From: Burkholderia sp. E7m39
GTDB taxonomy: Bacteria > Pseudomonadota > Gammaproteobacteria > Burkholderiales > Burkholderiaceae
Direction of reading: 5' to 3'
Assembly: GCA_001319865.1 (NCBI GenBank)
Contig: BBSL01000427.1
Location: forward strand, 1-40,670
DNA: 40,670 nucleotides
A program made the translations under genes and the position numbers. The notes under the pieces are model-generated. The model did no database searches. It had not been told where the DNA came from and worked only from the letters and a program-made list of their open reading frames with translations. Of this stretch, positions 1 through 8,819 are shown one piece after another; positions within the stretch are counted from its first letter, which is position 1, and each line of letters starts with the position of its first letter.

Positions 1-1
1 G

Positions 2-286
2 GCGGATACGCAGCGCGTGTGGGTGAAGATATCGGCAGCGTACCGGAACAGGCGGCAGCTTCGCTCGGACGATGATGACGTGCACGAGGCATTTCATTTT
101 CTCAAAGCGGCCTTTGGCGTGCATCGCCTCATGTGGGGCAGCGACTGGCCGCATACGCGGTTCGAAGCGAACGAGGATTTTGCTGACGCATTCGAACTTC
201 TTCGCGCGCTGCTTCCGGTTGAAGAACAGCGCGCGGTGGTCCTGGCGGATACGCCTGCAAGACTTTACAGGTTCGACGTTGCGTGA
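2..286 (+). CDS. Amidohydrolase family protein, C-terminal part (cut by window edge)
   Basis: The frame is open from the left edge, so this is the end of a longer gene; about 94 residues are visible. The motif GSDWPHTRFE, the earlier VWVKISAAYR stretch and the ending LADTPARLYRFD match the last strands and helix of TIM-barrel amidohydrolases of the 2-pyrone-4,6-dicarboxylate lactonase (LigI-like)/amidohydrolase-2 type. In that family the Asp of GSDWP is a catalytic or metal-site residue. These enzymes hydrolyse lactone or amide bonds in cytoplasmic catabolism, and the substrate cannot be read from this piece. It faces the PhzF-like gene tail to tail with 45 bases between them. The family call is fairly safe; the exact reaction is unknown. 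Confidence 0.75.
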   Translation, partial: ADTQRVWVKISAAYRNRRQLRSDDDDVHEAFHFLKAAFGVHRLMWGSDWPHTRFEANEDFADAFELLRALLPVEEQRAVVLADTPARLYRFDVA

Positions 287-331
287 TTCACATGGCGTAT
301 TGCAAGGCAAGGACTGGCTAAACGAAAAGCA

Positions 332-1150
332 TCACCCGCTCGAACAAACCCGCGAGCGTGAATGGGCCACCCTGACCGCTCGTCCCCCAACCTGCAACGC
401 CTCATGTGTATAGCGGACCTGGATCGTGCACGGTTGGCCGAGCGCATCGCCTTGCAGTACCGTGATGTCCCGCTTAAGCGACACGGCGAGCGCACCTGCT
501 GCCACGCCCGTCGCGGCATCTTCGAATTGCCGCTCGAGATGATTGAAGTTACGCCCCTGATATACGCCATCACGAATGCGGCAATAAACGTACATTCCCG
601 ACACGCCGTGCTTGCGGCTCCAGTCGGCAATGCCGGCGAGGTCAGGGTCCAACGTGGCCACCACGGAGGGGGCCGACACGTCGACCAGCAACTTTGCGCT
701 GCCAACCGATGCGAGTCGCGGTACGCCCCTCAACTCGGCCCGACCGACCCGAAGCAACTGAGCCGCTTCCGCTACATCGACAACCAATGGCGGGCACCGC
801 TGCGCCGTGACGCCAACAAAAATACCGCCGTCGACGCGCTCCACCTCGAGCACCTGCCGATGCATGCTCGTGACGAACCGGGCCCGTCGGGTGCCCGGAG
901 ATCGCTCAAAGAACACCGCGCCCGCCGCAAGCGTTGCATGCAGGCAAAGGGGACTGCGGGCGTGCGGATAGTAGTAGTCAAGCTGTATATCACCAGCAGC
1001 ATTCGCTTCCATAAACACCGTCGCGTTTGCGCTTTGCCGCCCAGCGAACTCTAGCCGCTCCGGTTCAGCCAAAGCTGACTCCTCTACCACGACCGCGGCA
1101 TTGCCACTCTCATCCGTACGGCCGAAGCAAAGCATGCGATGCATCTTCAT
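332..1150 (-). CDS. PhzF-like isomerase-fold protein, catalytic Glu apparently replaced
   Basis: The 272 residues fit the PhzF/diaminopimelate-epimerase-like fold, with two similar halves. The first half has SGNAAVVVEE near residues 15-24 (family GNPxAVV). The second has EDAATGVAAGALAV, the family signature that carries the conserved Asp. LCLHATLAAGAVF corresponds to the FAGHPLLGTA segment and keeps its His. In PhzF itself the acid/base residue is Glu45 within LSESTFV. The aligned stretch here is SANATVFM (residues 40-47), so Ala43 stands where Glu is expected. The protein may be an isomerase with altered chemistry or a non-catalytic relative. It lies 60 bases downstream of an amino-acid ABC permease on the same strand, which suggests an amino-acid-like substrate (inference). 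Confidence 0.8.
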   Translation of the reverse strand: MKMHRMLCFGRTDESGNAAVVVEESALAEPERLEFAGRQSANATVFMEANAAGDIQLDYYYPHARSPLCLHATLAAGAVFFERSPGTRRARFVTSMHRQVLEVERVDGGIFVGVTAQRCPPLVVDVAEAAQLLRVGRAELRGVPRLASVGSAKLLVDVSAPSVVATLDPDLAGIADWSRKHGVSGMYVYCRIRDGVYQGRNFNHLERQFEDAATGVAAGALAVSLKRDITVLQGDALGQPCTIQVRYTHEALQVGGRAVRVAHSRSRVCSSG

Positions 1151-1210
1151 CGCCTTGGCACCCCCTCAAGCGCGTGGCGTACACGAGTTTCGCCTCGGTA
1201 CGTTCAGGTT

Positions 1211-1993
1211 TTAGTGCGCGACGTGATCCGTTCGCGCCAGGTACTGTTCCAGTTTTCGCAGGCCGATGGTCAGTGCGAACGTCATCAGCCAATACGCGGC
1301 GGCGATCGCCAGATAAGGCTCCCAATAGCGGCCGTAGGCACCTGCCACCGTCCGCGCGGCGTACGCCATCTCCCCCAGGCCGATTGCGGAGACCAACGAT
1401 GTGTCCTTGAGCAGGGAAATCATGTTGTTGCCCAATGGCGGCAGCATGCGCCGGAATGCCTGCGGAATCACCACATAACGCATCATCTGGCCATGCGTGA
1501 GGCCCAGTGACAAGCTGGCTTGACGCTGGCCACGCTCAATCGACTGTATGCCGGCGCGAAAAACTTCCGAAATATAGGCACCCGAGTTCAACGTGAGCGC
1601 AACGACGCCGGAGATCAGTGCGCCATAATCCTGCTTCAGCGTGCGAGCCAGATCGCCTCTGATGAAAAGGCCGCTCACCGGATGGATAAATAGCGGCATC
1701 ACCGCAAAGTGCATCAACAGAATCTGCACGAACAACGGCGTGCCGCGAAAAAAGCTGACGTACGCCGTCGACGGCCAGCGAAGCAGATATTTGCACGCGG
1801 CCTTCCACGGTTGGTGTCTCGCGTCGGCCAGCCGCGCCAGTGCCAACAGCAGCCCCAGGGCACAGCCCATCAGCACACACACCACGGTCATGCCCACGGT
1901 GACCAATGCGCCTTGCCAGAACAGCTGCTTGTACTCTACGAGGATATCCGGGCGGAACCACCCAAACCACATGACTGGATTGCTGTCTTCCAT
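1211..1993 (-). CDS. Polar amino acid ABC transporter permease
   Basis: The 260-residue integral membrane protein belongs to the His/Glu/Gln/Arg/opine permease family. Hydrophobic segments start around residues 25-50 and continue through the protein. The cytoplasmic EAA loop, which docks the ATPase, is clear: FRAGIQSIERGQRQASLSLG followed by PQAFRRMLPPLGNN and LLKDTSL. Such permeases form a dimer in the inner membrane and pass an amino acid delivered by a periplasmic binding protein. That protein is encoded just upstream, 95 bases away on the same strand. No ATP-binding subunit is visible next to it, so the ATPase must come from elsewhere or lie outside the window. Its start follows only a weak ribosome site. 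Confidence 0.9.
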   Translation of the reverse strand: MEDSNPVMWFGWFRPDILVEYKQLFWQGALVTVGMTVVCVLMGCALGLLLALARLADARHQPWKAACKYLLRWPSTAYVSFFRGTPLFVQILLMHFAVMPLFIHPVSGLFIRGDLARTLKQDYGALISGVVALTLNSGAYISEVFRAGIQSIERGQRQASLSLGLTHGQMMRYVVIPQAFRRMLPPLGNNMISLLKDTSLVSAIGLGEMAYAARTVAGAYGRYWEPYLAIAAAYWLMTFALTIGLRKLEQYLARTDHVAH

Positions 1994-2088
1994 GCTCGCT
2001 TTTTAGAAAAACCAGGACCGACGAACGGCCAGGTGTCGTTGTGACGCACGCCCTGGCCCCGCCCTATACACGCAGTCACATCAGCCAA

Positions 2089-2850
2089 TCACTGAGGCTT
2101 GAAATCCTGGTTGAACCACTTCTTGTAGATCACGTCATAACTGCCATCCGCACGGATCGCCGCAAGGCCTGCGTTGATTTTCTCCAGCAAGGCCTTGTCG
2201 CCTTTGCGTACGACGATGCCGTAATACTCCTTGGGAAAATTGGCGTCTTCGACAGTCTTAAGGCCAGGATTCTGCGAAACACGGTACGCGATGACACCAT
2301 TGTCGCCTATGGCAGCGTCGACACCGCCTGAAGCCAGCTCGGAGATGATGAGCGGCGTGCTTTCAAAACGCCGAATATTCGGATTGGTCTTGCCTACTTC
2401 ACGGCTCATGACATCGTCGGCCGTGGAGCCGCTGACCACCGATACCTTCTTGCTATCAAGGTCTTTCAGTGACTTCACCGGGCTGTTCTTGGGCACGGCG
2501 ATCAACTGACGCGCATCGAAGTACGGCGACGAAAAATCGAAGCTCTGCTTTCGCTTCTCGTTGATGGTGACGCCTGAGATGACAAAGTCGACGTCGCCAT
2601 TGTTGAGCGACGCAAAAATGCTGGTGAACGGCGTATTCACGATGCGCAACTTCATGTGCTGCTGTTTGGCGATGGCATTGACGATGTCAATGTCAAATCC
2701 GACGATCTGCTTGTCCTTGTTCTCGAACGCGAACGGCGTGTAAGTGGCACTCGATGCCACCACCAGTTCTCGATCTTGCGCCTGTGCACCGGCAGAACCG
2801 AAAACATAGACGGCCACCGACGCGGCCAAAGTAAGGATAATTTTCTTCAT
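2089..2850 (-). CDS. Periplasmic amino acid-binding protein of ABC importer
   Basis: The 253-residue protein opens with a Sec signal peptide (MKKIILTLAASVAV..., probable cleavage after AQA at about residue 24). The mature part is a family 3 solute-binding protein: YTPFAFENKDKQIVGFDIDI near the N terminus, GDVDFVISGVTI in the first lobe, KVSVVSGSTADD at the hinge, and a C-terminal KINAGLAAIRADGSYDVIYKKW. GlnH/HisJ-type proteins with these motifs capture a polar amino acid in the periplasm and hand it to the permease, here the next gene downstream. Ligand identity cannot be read safely. It is the first gene of the set SBP-permease-PhzF and has a good promoter -10 box upstream. Confidence 0.92.
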   Translation of the reverse strand: MKKIILTLAASVAVYVFGSAGAQAQDRELVVASSATYTPFAFENKDKQIVGFDIDIVNAIAKQQHMKLRIVNTPFTSIFASLNNGDVDFVISGVTINEKRKQSFDFSSPYFDARQLIAVPKNSPVKSLKDLDSKKVSVVSGSTADDVMSREVGKTNPNIRRFESTPLIISELASGGVDAAIGDNGVIAYRVSQNPGLKTVEDANFPKEYYGIVVRKGDKALLEKINAGLAAIRADGSYDVIYKKWFNQDFKPQ

Positions 2851-3233
2851 AACTGGATCGCCCGAGTGTGGGTAAAAAAGTAGGGATTATATGGCTAACC
2901 AAAAAAACCCTTTACCCTCGACCCGTTGAGCGTCGATGCGCCCATCGCCGACAGGTGCTTAAGTCGCCGATCATGCTGGCAAGCTGGCCCAACGCTCGGA
3001 TCGGGTTGCGCAGTCTCGATCTATGCGATCAGTCAGGGAAAAGATGATGGCCTGAAAGTGCCCGTGCAAATGCTGCTCTTTGGACGTGCGGATGGCGTGT
3101 GACAGACGAAGAGAGTCTGATGGCAAGAACGCGGCGCCGCCGGGCCTTATGTCAAGCGGCCGCGGGGGCAACCGGCTGGCAGCGAACGCTGTGGCGGGCG
3201 GTCATCGCTATGTGTTCCGCTGCAGAAGGACTA
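2851..3233. other. Intergenic region before the amino-acid importer
   Basis: These 383 bases separate the end of the polymerase gene from the start of the binding-protein gene, both on -. The part nearest the binding protein (about 2860-2930) is A/T-rich and holds the promoter. The rest is G/C-rich, and I see no credible gene in it: the small open frames lack ribosome sites and recognisable motifs. Confidence 0.6.
2886..2891 (-). promoter_or_regulatory. Promoter -10 box for the amino-acid importer genes
   Basis: Read on the minus strand this is a perfect TATAAT, ending 35 bases before the ATG of the binding-protein gene, in an A/T-rich stretch. The -35 position 17 bases upstream reads TAAAGG, a poor match to TTGACA, so a helper activator is likely (inference). 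Seen directly: only the -10 match and its position. Confidence 0.45.
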
Positions 3234-4619
3234 CTACCCGGCATTACCTATCCGATGCGCCACCGAGCGAATCCTGCTTCTTCGCATGAACCTCAAGACA
3301 AGATCGAACGCGGCAATAGCGACCATTGGGAACAAGAGAAACCACGCAATCAGGATGATGGGACCGCGCATCACAAGATAGAGCGTGGCAAGCGAAGCAA
3401 GGTACAGGCCGCACTCTAAGCCCAGAGGTCTCTCGACCATGACGCGAGCGTACATGCGATAGACAATTGACGTAAGTAGCAAATAACCCAGGTTGTAAAG
3501 CACGATTCCGCATAGCCCAGAATCGACGATCCTGTCGAACAGAAAATCGAAATACATCGGCGCCCGCACCACATGTGCCTCGTAAAGAATAGCCGACACG
3601 TCGAAATTGGGTTTTTCTGGAAAGAGCATGCGCGGCGCAAACGAGGTCGCAACCTGCATGAACCAGTATCCGTAATGATAAAGTTGGTGATCGATGACGT
3701 ACTGAACGTAGCTCAGGTAATCGACGGTCGCATCGGCGTGTGCCATGTAGTTGCTATTTGACGCGGACACCATGAATCCAGGTAGCGTCCTCATGCCACT
3801 ACCGGACAACGCTTCGAAGAGCGAGATCTTCATCTGCTTTTGCCAGTCGGCCAACAAGGCTACAAGCAGAATGCAGACGGCCAGCAAAGCCGTCCGGATT
3901 GACATGATTCGTTTATTCAAACGCGGACGGGTGACGAGAAGCGCGAGTCCCGTCACGACCATTGGCACAAGCATGCTGGTACGGTTCGCCGCTCCCAACG
4001 AAAATACTTCGCTTGTATATCCGCAGGCGACAATCAGTGCGCCCCATCGCCTCTGATTCGCGTAGCCGAGTTGTACGGCAGCAAACGAAACCAGCATGAA
4101 CGAACCGAACATCGAAGCCAATGGCAGCGACGACAGATCCAGTTGTACGACGGCAGCATTGGCAAAACTCGTGAGGACAAACATTAACAACGTCAGTTTC
4201 CCAGGGCCTTTGCCAACAAAATTCCGATTTGGGTATACGACTACTGCGCTCTCCTTCCAGAACAACAGTACAAGCAGTGTCGAAAGAATGACGCCATAGC
4301 CATAGACCGTCAGCGCACCCGTATAGCGTTGAAGCTGAACACCATCCTGCAAAAGCAGAACGAGGATGCCATAGCAATGTGTGAAAGACCATGCAGTGAG
4401 CGCGAAGAGGTACACACACCTGTAGTCGAGTAACGATCGATAGCGATGCGCCACCGAAATAAACATGCAGATTGGCAAAAGAATGCTGCAGGCGGCGCCC
4501 CACGCAGCATCGAATGGAAGGAGGATAGCGAGATCGACGCCCACAAACAGGGAGACCAGTGGCAATCGTGCCATTCCGCGCGAGAACGTCACGTCCCTGT
4601 CAAGCGTTGAGCGGACCAC
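3234..4619 (-). CDS. Wzy-like oligosaccharide repeat-unit polymerase (multi-pass membrane protein)
   Basis: The protein is 461 residues when started at the GTG at 4619. The open frame runs on upstream into the AraC gene, but a strong AGGAGG (4625-4630, minus) sits five bases before this GTG. It has about ten hydrophobic segments and a polar central loop (about residues 280-370) that includes PGFMVSASNSNYMAHADATV and FAPRMLFPEKPNF. This layout, low sequence conservation and a position at the edge of a polysaccharide locus fit a Wzy-type polymerase, which joins lipid-linked repeat units in the periplasmic face of the inner membrane. The C-terminal RPLGLECGLYLASLATLYLV resembles O-antigen polymerase/EpsG-like proteins. 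It could instead be a ligase-like protein. Its only close neighbour on the strand is the AraC regulator. Confidence 0.7.
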   Translation of the reverse strand: MVRSTLDRDVTFSRGMARLPLVSLFVGVDLAILLPFDAAWGAACSILLPICMFISVAHRYRSLLDYRCVYLFALTAWSFTHCYGILVLLLQDGVQLQRYTGALTVYGYGVILSTLLVLLFWKESAVVVYPNRNFVGKGPGKLTLLMFVLTSFANAAVVQLDLSSLPLASMFGSFMLVSFAAVQLGYANQRRWGALIVACGYTSEVFSLGAANRTSMLVPMVVTGLALLVTRPRLNKRIMSIRTALLAVCILLVALLADWQKQMKISLFEALSGSGMRTLPGFMVSASNSNYMAHADATVDYLSYVQYVIDHQLYHYGYWFMQVATSFAPRMLFPEKPNFDVSAILYEAHVVRAPMYFDFLFDRIVDSGLCGIVLYNLGYLLLTSIVYRMYARVMVERPLGLECGLYLASLATLYLVMRGPIILIAWFLLFPMVAIAAFDLVLRFMRRSRIRSVAHRIGNAG

Positions 4620-4624
4620 GAATA

Positions 4625-4630
4625 CCTCCT
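4625..4630 (-). promoter_or_regulatory. Ribosome binding site deciding the GTG start of the polymerase gene
   Basis: AGGAGG on the minus strand, five bases before GTG at 4619. It is the only strong site in the first 85 codons of the long open frame and removes an overlap of more than 100 bases with the AraC gene. Confidence 0.65.
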
Positions 4631-4705
4631 CTCCGCGATTTTTGCGCGGACTTGACCTGCACGCGATTACGCGCTCGCGCCCACCAGGTACAAAACGCAA
4701 TTGAT

Positions 4706-5464
4706 TCAGGTCTGGTGGCCCACACCCAGCATCGTTCTGCTGCGCAGGCGATACTCTGTCGGCGGCATCCCAAAGCGCTTTCGGAAGATCTTTGCGAGCC
4801 GCGTACCGTCCGACATGCCGCATCGTCTCGCTATCTTGTCGACAGGCAGCTGACTTTCCGCCAGTAAGTGGCAGGTCTTTTCGAGCCTGGCGCGAAGCAG
4901 ATATTCGGATGGCGTCATTCCGATCTGCTGACGAAAGCGTCGCAAGAAATTGCGCTCACTCATTGCAACGGTACGCGCCACGTCCGATACGGTAACCGCG
5001 TGCTCCAGATTGGACTTGAGCCACGTCGCGGACGCATGAATCTTTTCGTCGATGGCGGGTCCTTCATCCCGCGCGCTCAAATGTGTGCGCGTTCCCGGAT
5101 CTTGGAACCGGAAACGAATTTCGACGGCTTGACTGCTGGCGGCTTCAACGTCTTCGTTGACGTACAACCATCCTGCCGCGATCAGTTCATATGGCGGAGG
5201 TCCTCCTTGGGCGAGCGAAGCAAGCAGCTCACATGTGAAAGGCTGAAGCAACAACCGCAGACGGTGCGTTGCTCCGGACGTGACGACAGGCACTTGCATC
5301 GCGGTAACCTTGTCGATCAGATGCAGCCGCCCGACGATGCTGGAATCGGCGGGTGTGGTTCCCGCTCGCGCTGACGTACGAATCGGAGCGACCGATGAAG
5401 CATTCTCCAGTGTACCGTGCTCCTCCGAGATCTCAGCCAAAGCCGCTTTCTCAAACTCGTTCAT
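4706..5464 (-). CDS. AraC-family transcriptional regulator
   Basis: The protein has 252 residues. The C-terminal hundred or so carry the two helix-turn-helix motifs of AraC/XylS proteins: VSDVARTVAMSERNFLRRFR followed by IGMTPSEYLLRARLEKTCHLL, and VDKIARRCGMSDGTRLAKIF followed by RFGMPPTEYR. The N-terminal half matches no sensor domain that I recognise and is shorter than the DJ-1-like domain of GlxA-type regulators. A strong AGGAGG lies seven bases before the ATG. The gene is 86 bases upstream of the polymerase gene on the same strand and is separated from the glycosyltransferase operon by about 0.8 kb of non-coding DNA, so it may control polysaccharide synthesis. That role is inference from position only. 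Confidence 0.85.
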   Translation of the reverse strand: MNEFEKAALAEISEEHGTLENASSVAPIRTSARAGTTPADSSIVGRLHLIDKVTAMQVPVVTSGATHRLRLLLQPFTCELLASLAQGGPPPYELIAAGWLYVNEDVEAASSQAVEIRFRFQDPGTRTHLSARDEGPAIDEKIHASATWLKSNLEHAVTVSDVARTVAMSERNFLRRFRQQIGMTPSEYLLRARLEKTCHLLAESQLPVDKIARRCGMSDGTRLAKIFRKRFGMPPTEYRLRSRTMLGVGHQT

Positions 5465-6259
5465 TCTGGTTCCTCCTATTTAATATGCGGCCATCGAGAT
5501 CCGGACTGCGGGCAAGCGCGTCCCTCAACACGCTACGCCGTAGACCTGTGTACGCCGCGCGAGTAAATACAACCTACCCGCATAAGAAGTTGCAATCCAG
5601 AAACTGCAAACCCAAGACACCTCATAGAGAACGCAGCGCTAAAAGTGTTCGACGCGTTTCACTATGGAGGCAAAGAAAGCTTCAAATGGAAACACTACCT
5701 ACGTCTTCGATGCCCGATCACACATACTGCGATTCCCGCAAGACTCGCTCGATTTGCCGATAGATGTCTCCAGATCAGCAGATCGGTAGTAAGACGAGGA
5801 AATGGTTGACGAAGCAGGACTGAACAGGCCGCTCGGCGTTCTATTCAGAAGTTGCATTTCGCTTTTCTGTTTGATTCCACAACAACGCATATCCAGACCG
5901 TAGCCGCTCGCACCATAACCGCGCGCCACATAGAGACATTACTGCATTGCAACACTGTTGCGGATTGATTTACTTAATGCACTCTTCGTCTTGATTCGTC
6001 AGGACATATATTTCCAGTACATCTTTATATTCCGAAACGGCCAGCATGGACCCGCCAAGAACAGAAACCGAAGTAGCAGGATCTCAAATTTGGAGCCCTC
6101 GAAAATACCCGGGAATATCGATCTTCTTCAGGATGCGACATTCGATGAAAATGCAACGTTTCAGAAAAGCATCATCACAAACGTCTGATCATTGAAGTTG
6201 GCGGGCCGGAAAAGACAACTGACCGGCATCGCAAATTGGGCTGTCGTTAATCGCGACTC
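5465..6259. other. Long non-coding stretch within the exopolysaccharide locus
   Basis: These 795 bases are visibly richer in A and T than the flanks. They hold the AraC promoter side and the 3' end of the glycosyltransferase operon. The short frames here (for example around 5350-5760 plus, 5700-5930 minus, 5958-6188 plus) have rare or no start signals, no ribosome site and no recognisable motif. I see no gene, repeat or insertion-sequence end. It could hold a long 5' leader, a small RNA or decayed coding DNA. Confidence 0.5.
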
Positions 6260-7369
6260 TCATGGGCGAAGAGAATCCAGACGTTCCTTATTGTGGAAGC
6301 GCGGAGAACCGTTGCGGCGCGCACACTCTGCTGCACAGGCGTCGATAATTTCCTTGACAACATTGCTGGAATCAAACCTCGACACGGATGCGCGCACCGC
6401 GGAGCTTTCCGGAAGCTGGCGGTCTCCCGTCACGATGCCTTCCAATATTGCGGCTAACTCCTCCGCTTGACCGGCTTTATAAAGCCAACCGTTGACACCT
6501 GTTTCCACGATATCCCGCGCACCCGCGCAATCGGAACTGACACATGGCAACCCTCTTGCCATCGCTTCAGACAAAACCATGGGGAACCCTTCAACGGTCG
6601 ATGTCAAAACCAGCGCCGAAGCAGACTCGATGTTCTCCCAAGGGTCGACTTTCCACCCCAGCCATTCGATCCGATCGGTCAAGCCGTATCGATGTGCACA
6701 ATTCATCAGCTTTTTTTGGTCTGGGCCGTCACCGATGATTGTCGCCTTCCACTTTCCCCCAACGCCCGCAAGCGCAATCAAAAGATCCTTGATATTCTTT
6801 GGATACTCATAAGTCAGTCGACCGACGTACAGGAATCGCTTCTCCCTTTCTGGACGCGTGATCTCTTGCGAGCTGTGCTTCACATCGACCGGATTGTGTA
6901 CCAGATAAATGCGCTGCCCTTTCAGTTCCGCAGCGTTCGATAACAACCGTTCGTTTGCTGAATTGATACAGAGGTGAAAGTCCGCAGTGCGCAGCTCCGA
7001 TATGTGCTCGTCTTGCAGCGTCTCATGAAACCACGCGCCAATTGGCGCCTCATGTAGAAGAAGAGACCTGATCGGACGCGCGAGTTTTAGCGCTGCACCA
7101 TCGGCGCACAAAAGAACATCGGGCTTAAACTGTCGCAACGCTATGGCGGATAGCAACGCATATTTGACATAGCGCCGCCAGCGGCTTTCACGCGGGTCTC
7201 CGATCACGCAACTATTCAGGCCTTCCAGCCAGCCCTCATGCGTCGACCCGCCCAAAAGAAAGAGCTTTCCTTCATGCCCCTGTCGGGTTATCTCGCCCAG
7301 GACGCGAGCTATCACCGTTTCCATCCCGCCCCGTCCAAGACGGCCGAAGCACAAGATCGCTATTCTCAT
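6260..7369 (-). CDS. Glycosyltransferase family 4 (GT-B fold)
   Basis: The 369-residue protein begins MRIAILCFGRLGRGGMETVI, the first strand and glycine loop of a GT-B enzyme like WaaB-type transferases. The donor-binding half starts near residue 190 (FLYVGRLTYEYPKNIKDLL) and contains the EX7E signature EGFPMVLSE in STVEGFPMVLSEAMARGLP, followed by NGWLY. GT4 enzymes transfer a sugar from a nucleotide sugar with retention, here probably onto a lipid-linked repeat unit at the inner face of the membrane. A strong ribosome site (AGGAGG, seven bases before ATG) fixes the start, although it lies inside the previous gene. It is the last gene of the leftward sugar operon. Donor and acceptor are unknown. 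Confidence 0.88.
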   Translation of the reverse strand: MRIAILCFGRLGRGGMETVIARVLGEITRQGHEGKLFLLGGSTHEGWLEGLNSCVIGDPRESRWRRYVKYALLSAIALRQFKPDVLLCADGAALKLARPIRSLLLHEAPIGAWFHETLQDEHISELRTADFHLCINSANERLLSNAAELKGQRIYLVHNPVDVKHSSQEITRPEREKRFLYVGRLTYEYPKNIKDLLIALAGVGGKWKATIIGDGPDQKKLMNCAHRYGLTDRIEWLGWKVDPWENIESASALVLTSTVEGFPMVLSEAMARGLPCVSSDCAGARDIVETGVNGWLYKAGQAEELAAILEGIVTGDRQLPESSAVRASVSRFDSSNVVKEIIDACAAECARRNGSPRFHNKERLDSLRP

Positions 7370-8765
7370 CGCCCTTCCTCCTGGATGGCCCGCGCCGTTG
7401 CCGGGTGGGTGTCCATCGGCTCACCCTTCTTTTTATGTCTATCACGGCGAGATCGCCCGCCTGGTTCCAGGTGTGCACGCCATCGAAGCCCTTGAGCGGT
7501 TCCCAGATACGTACGACTCGCTCGGCATATGTCGTCCTGGTAAGCGTGGTTACCTCGCATAAAACTACGGCTGCACCATAGGCGCGTTCGCAATCCTGAG
7601 CTGGGCGGATCAACCTGTTCGTCCCGTCCCGGAAAACGTTTCCGGCCATTCTCGCCGACCTGCAATCCGACACGATGGGGTTGAGTGGATGCGGCGTCCA
7701 TGGCCCAAATGGATTATCGGCGTAGAACAGAGACAATTCATCGTAGTTTGGCTCTCCACTGCTCGCGATGCTGGTCCACATCCACCACGTGTCATTCTCG
7801 TGAAAGAGCGTCGTGTCGGCAGCGATGACGTCATTGAGCAACACCTTGTGCAATTCCCAGACTACGGGAAATGTGGATGCACGATATACCTCTATCGTTC
7901 CATTCGCCGACGTCTCCGGAATCATAAAGATTGCGCCGCCATACTCGAACAAAAACGGATAGGAAAGGTGGTACGGGCGGCGTAGCACGACTTGTGGCTC
8001 GCCGATGAATCGCTCTCCCCGTGAGTCGATCACTACATGGCTAATAACGCCGCAATTATCCTCATAAGAAAGTTCTTCGAAGAAAAGATGAGACTGACCT
8101 GACTTGTCAGTCCACAGAAATGGATCGGCATAGAAATGATCGCTGCGTCCGGGTAGGTGGTGCCACTCCCGTTCGGACAGAACTGCCGGCAGCGGCCCCC
8201 CAACTCGTCGACCCAACTTCGGCAACGACGGCTCGCACCGGCGACGCTCCAACCTGTGTGTGGCAAGCGTCCAATGCTCATCATGGTATAAGAACGACGC
8301 AATCTTCCGCCTAACCCGCTTGAATAGATGATGTGCACCAAACCGCAACACGATGCCTATGGAGACACGGTCTTTCGTGTCCGGCAATGGTCCGGAAATT
8401 TCACCCAGATCGCGGGACTCGACACCGGGCTCACGCCGCGCCCGACCTAACAGCGCCTCACAACGGCGCACGCACTGCTCGAGCGATCTGCAAAAAGCGT
8501 CCTTCTCCGGCAGCGCGAGATAAGACTCGGCAAGCACGCGATGTGTCGATTTTCCAGAGTCGCGCTCCAGCACCTGAATGTGCGGTGTAATCCTACGAAG
8601 CAATACGTTCCACAACGCAGCCATACCCGGCCTGCCATTGAACAGCACGACAAAGTCTGACTCGAGGTCAATACCCGTCAGTGATTCGTTCCTTGCCCGT
8701 CTTGTTGTGTGTTGCTCGATCCACATCCAGACTCTAAGCGATGCAGGATACTGCCTCGTATGCAT
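7272..8765 (-). CDS. GINT1-type five-bladed beta-propeller protein, putative sugar-transfer enzyme of EPS locus
   Basis: The protein has 497 residues. From about residue 200 it matches the domain called glucosamine inositolphosphorylceramide transferase 1 N-terminal (GINT1_N, a GH43-like propeller): FYADPFLWTD, HLFFEELSY, YHLSYPFLFEYGGAIFMIPE, FPVVWELHKVLL and ADTTLFHENDTWWMWTS follow in family order. The first 180 or so residues fit the position of the formyltransferase-like region that often precedes this domain in bacteria, but I see no clear catalytic motif there. ATG at 8765 is preferred over GTG at 8768 because AGGAGG ends five bases before it. The last 98 bases overlap the next glycosyltransferase gene in another frame, and the overlapped tail is basic and low in complexity. 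Its role in surface glycan synthesis is inferred from context. Confidence 0.75.
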   Translation of the reverse strand: MHTRQYPASLRVWMWIEQHTTRRARNESLTGIDLESDFVVLFNGRPGMAALWNVLLRRITPHIQVLERDSGKSTHRVLAESYLALPEKDAFCRSLEQCVRRCEALLGRARREPGVESRDLGEISGPLPDTKDRVSIGIVLRFGAHHLFKRVRRKIASFLYHDEHWTLATHRLERRRCEPSLPKLGRRVGGPLPAVLSEREWHHLPGRSDHFYADPFLWTDKSGQSHLFFEELSYEDNCGVISHVVIDSRGERFIGEPQVVLRRPYHLSYPFLFEYGGAIFMIPETSANGTIEVYRASTFPVVWELHKVLLNDVIAADTTLFHENDTWWMWTSIASSGEPNYDELSLFYADNPFGPWTPHPLNPIVSDCRSARMAGNVFRDGTNRLIRPAQDCERAYGAAVVLCEVTTLTRTTYAERVVRIWEPLKGFDGVHTWNQAGDLAVIDIKRRVSRWTPTRQRRGPSRRKGDENSDLVLRPSWTGRDGNGDSSRPGRDNPTGA

Positions 8766-8819
8766 CACCCCTCCTCATATTGGTGTTGGCTGAGTCGACG
8801 TTCCTGCGATTGCGAATCC

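Noticed and set aside
4620..4823. Upstream extension of the polymerase frame (68 extra residues)
   Set aside because: It overlaps the AraC gene, is charged and not membrane-like, and has no ribosome site, while the GTG at 4619 has a perfect one.
5958..6188. Open frame of 76 residues on plus in the long non-coding stretch
   Set aside because: It starts at TTG without a ribosome site, has no recognisable motif and A/T-biased composition; probably chance.
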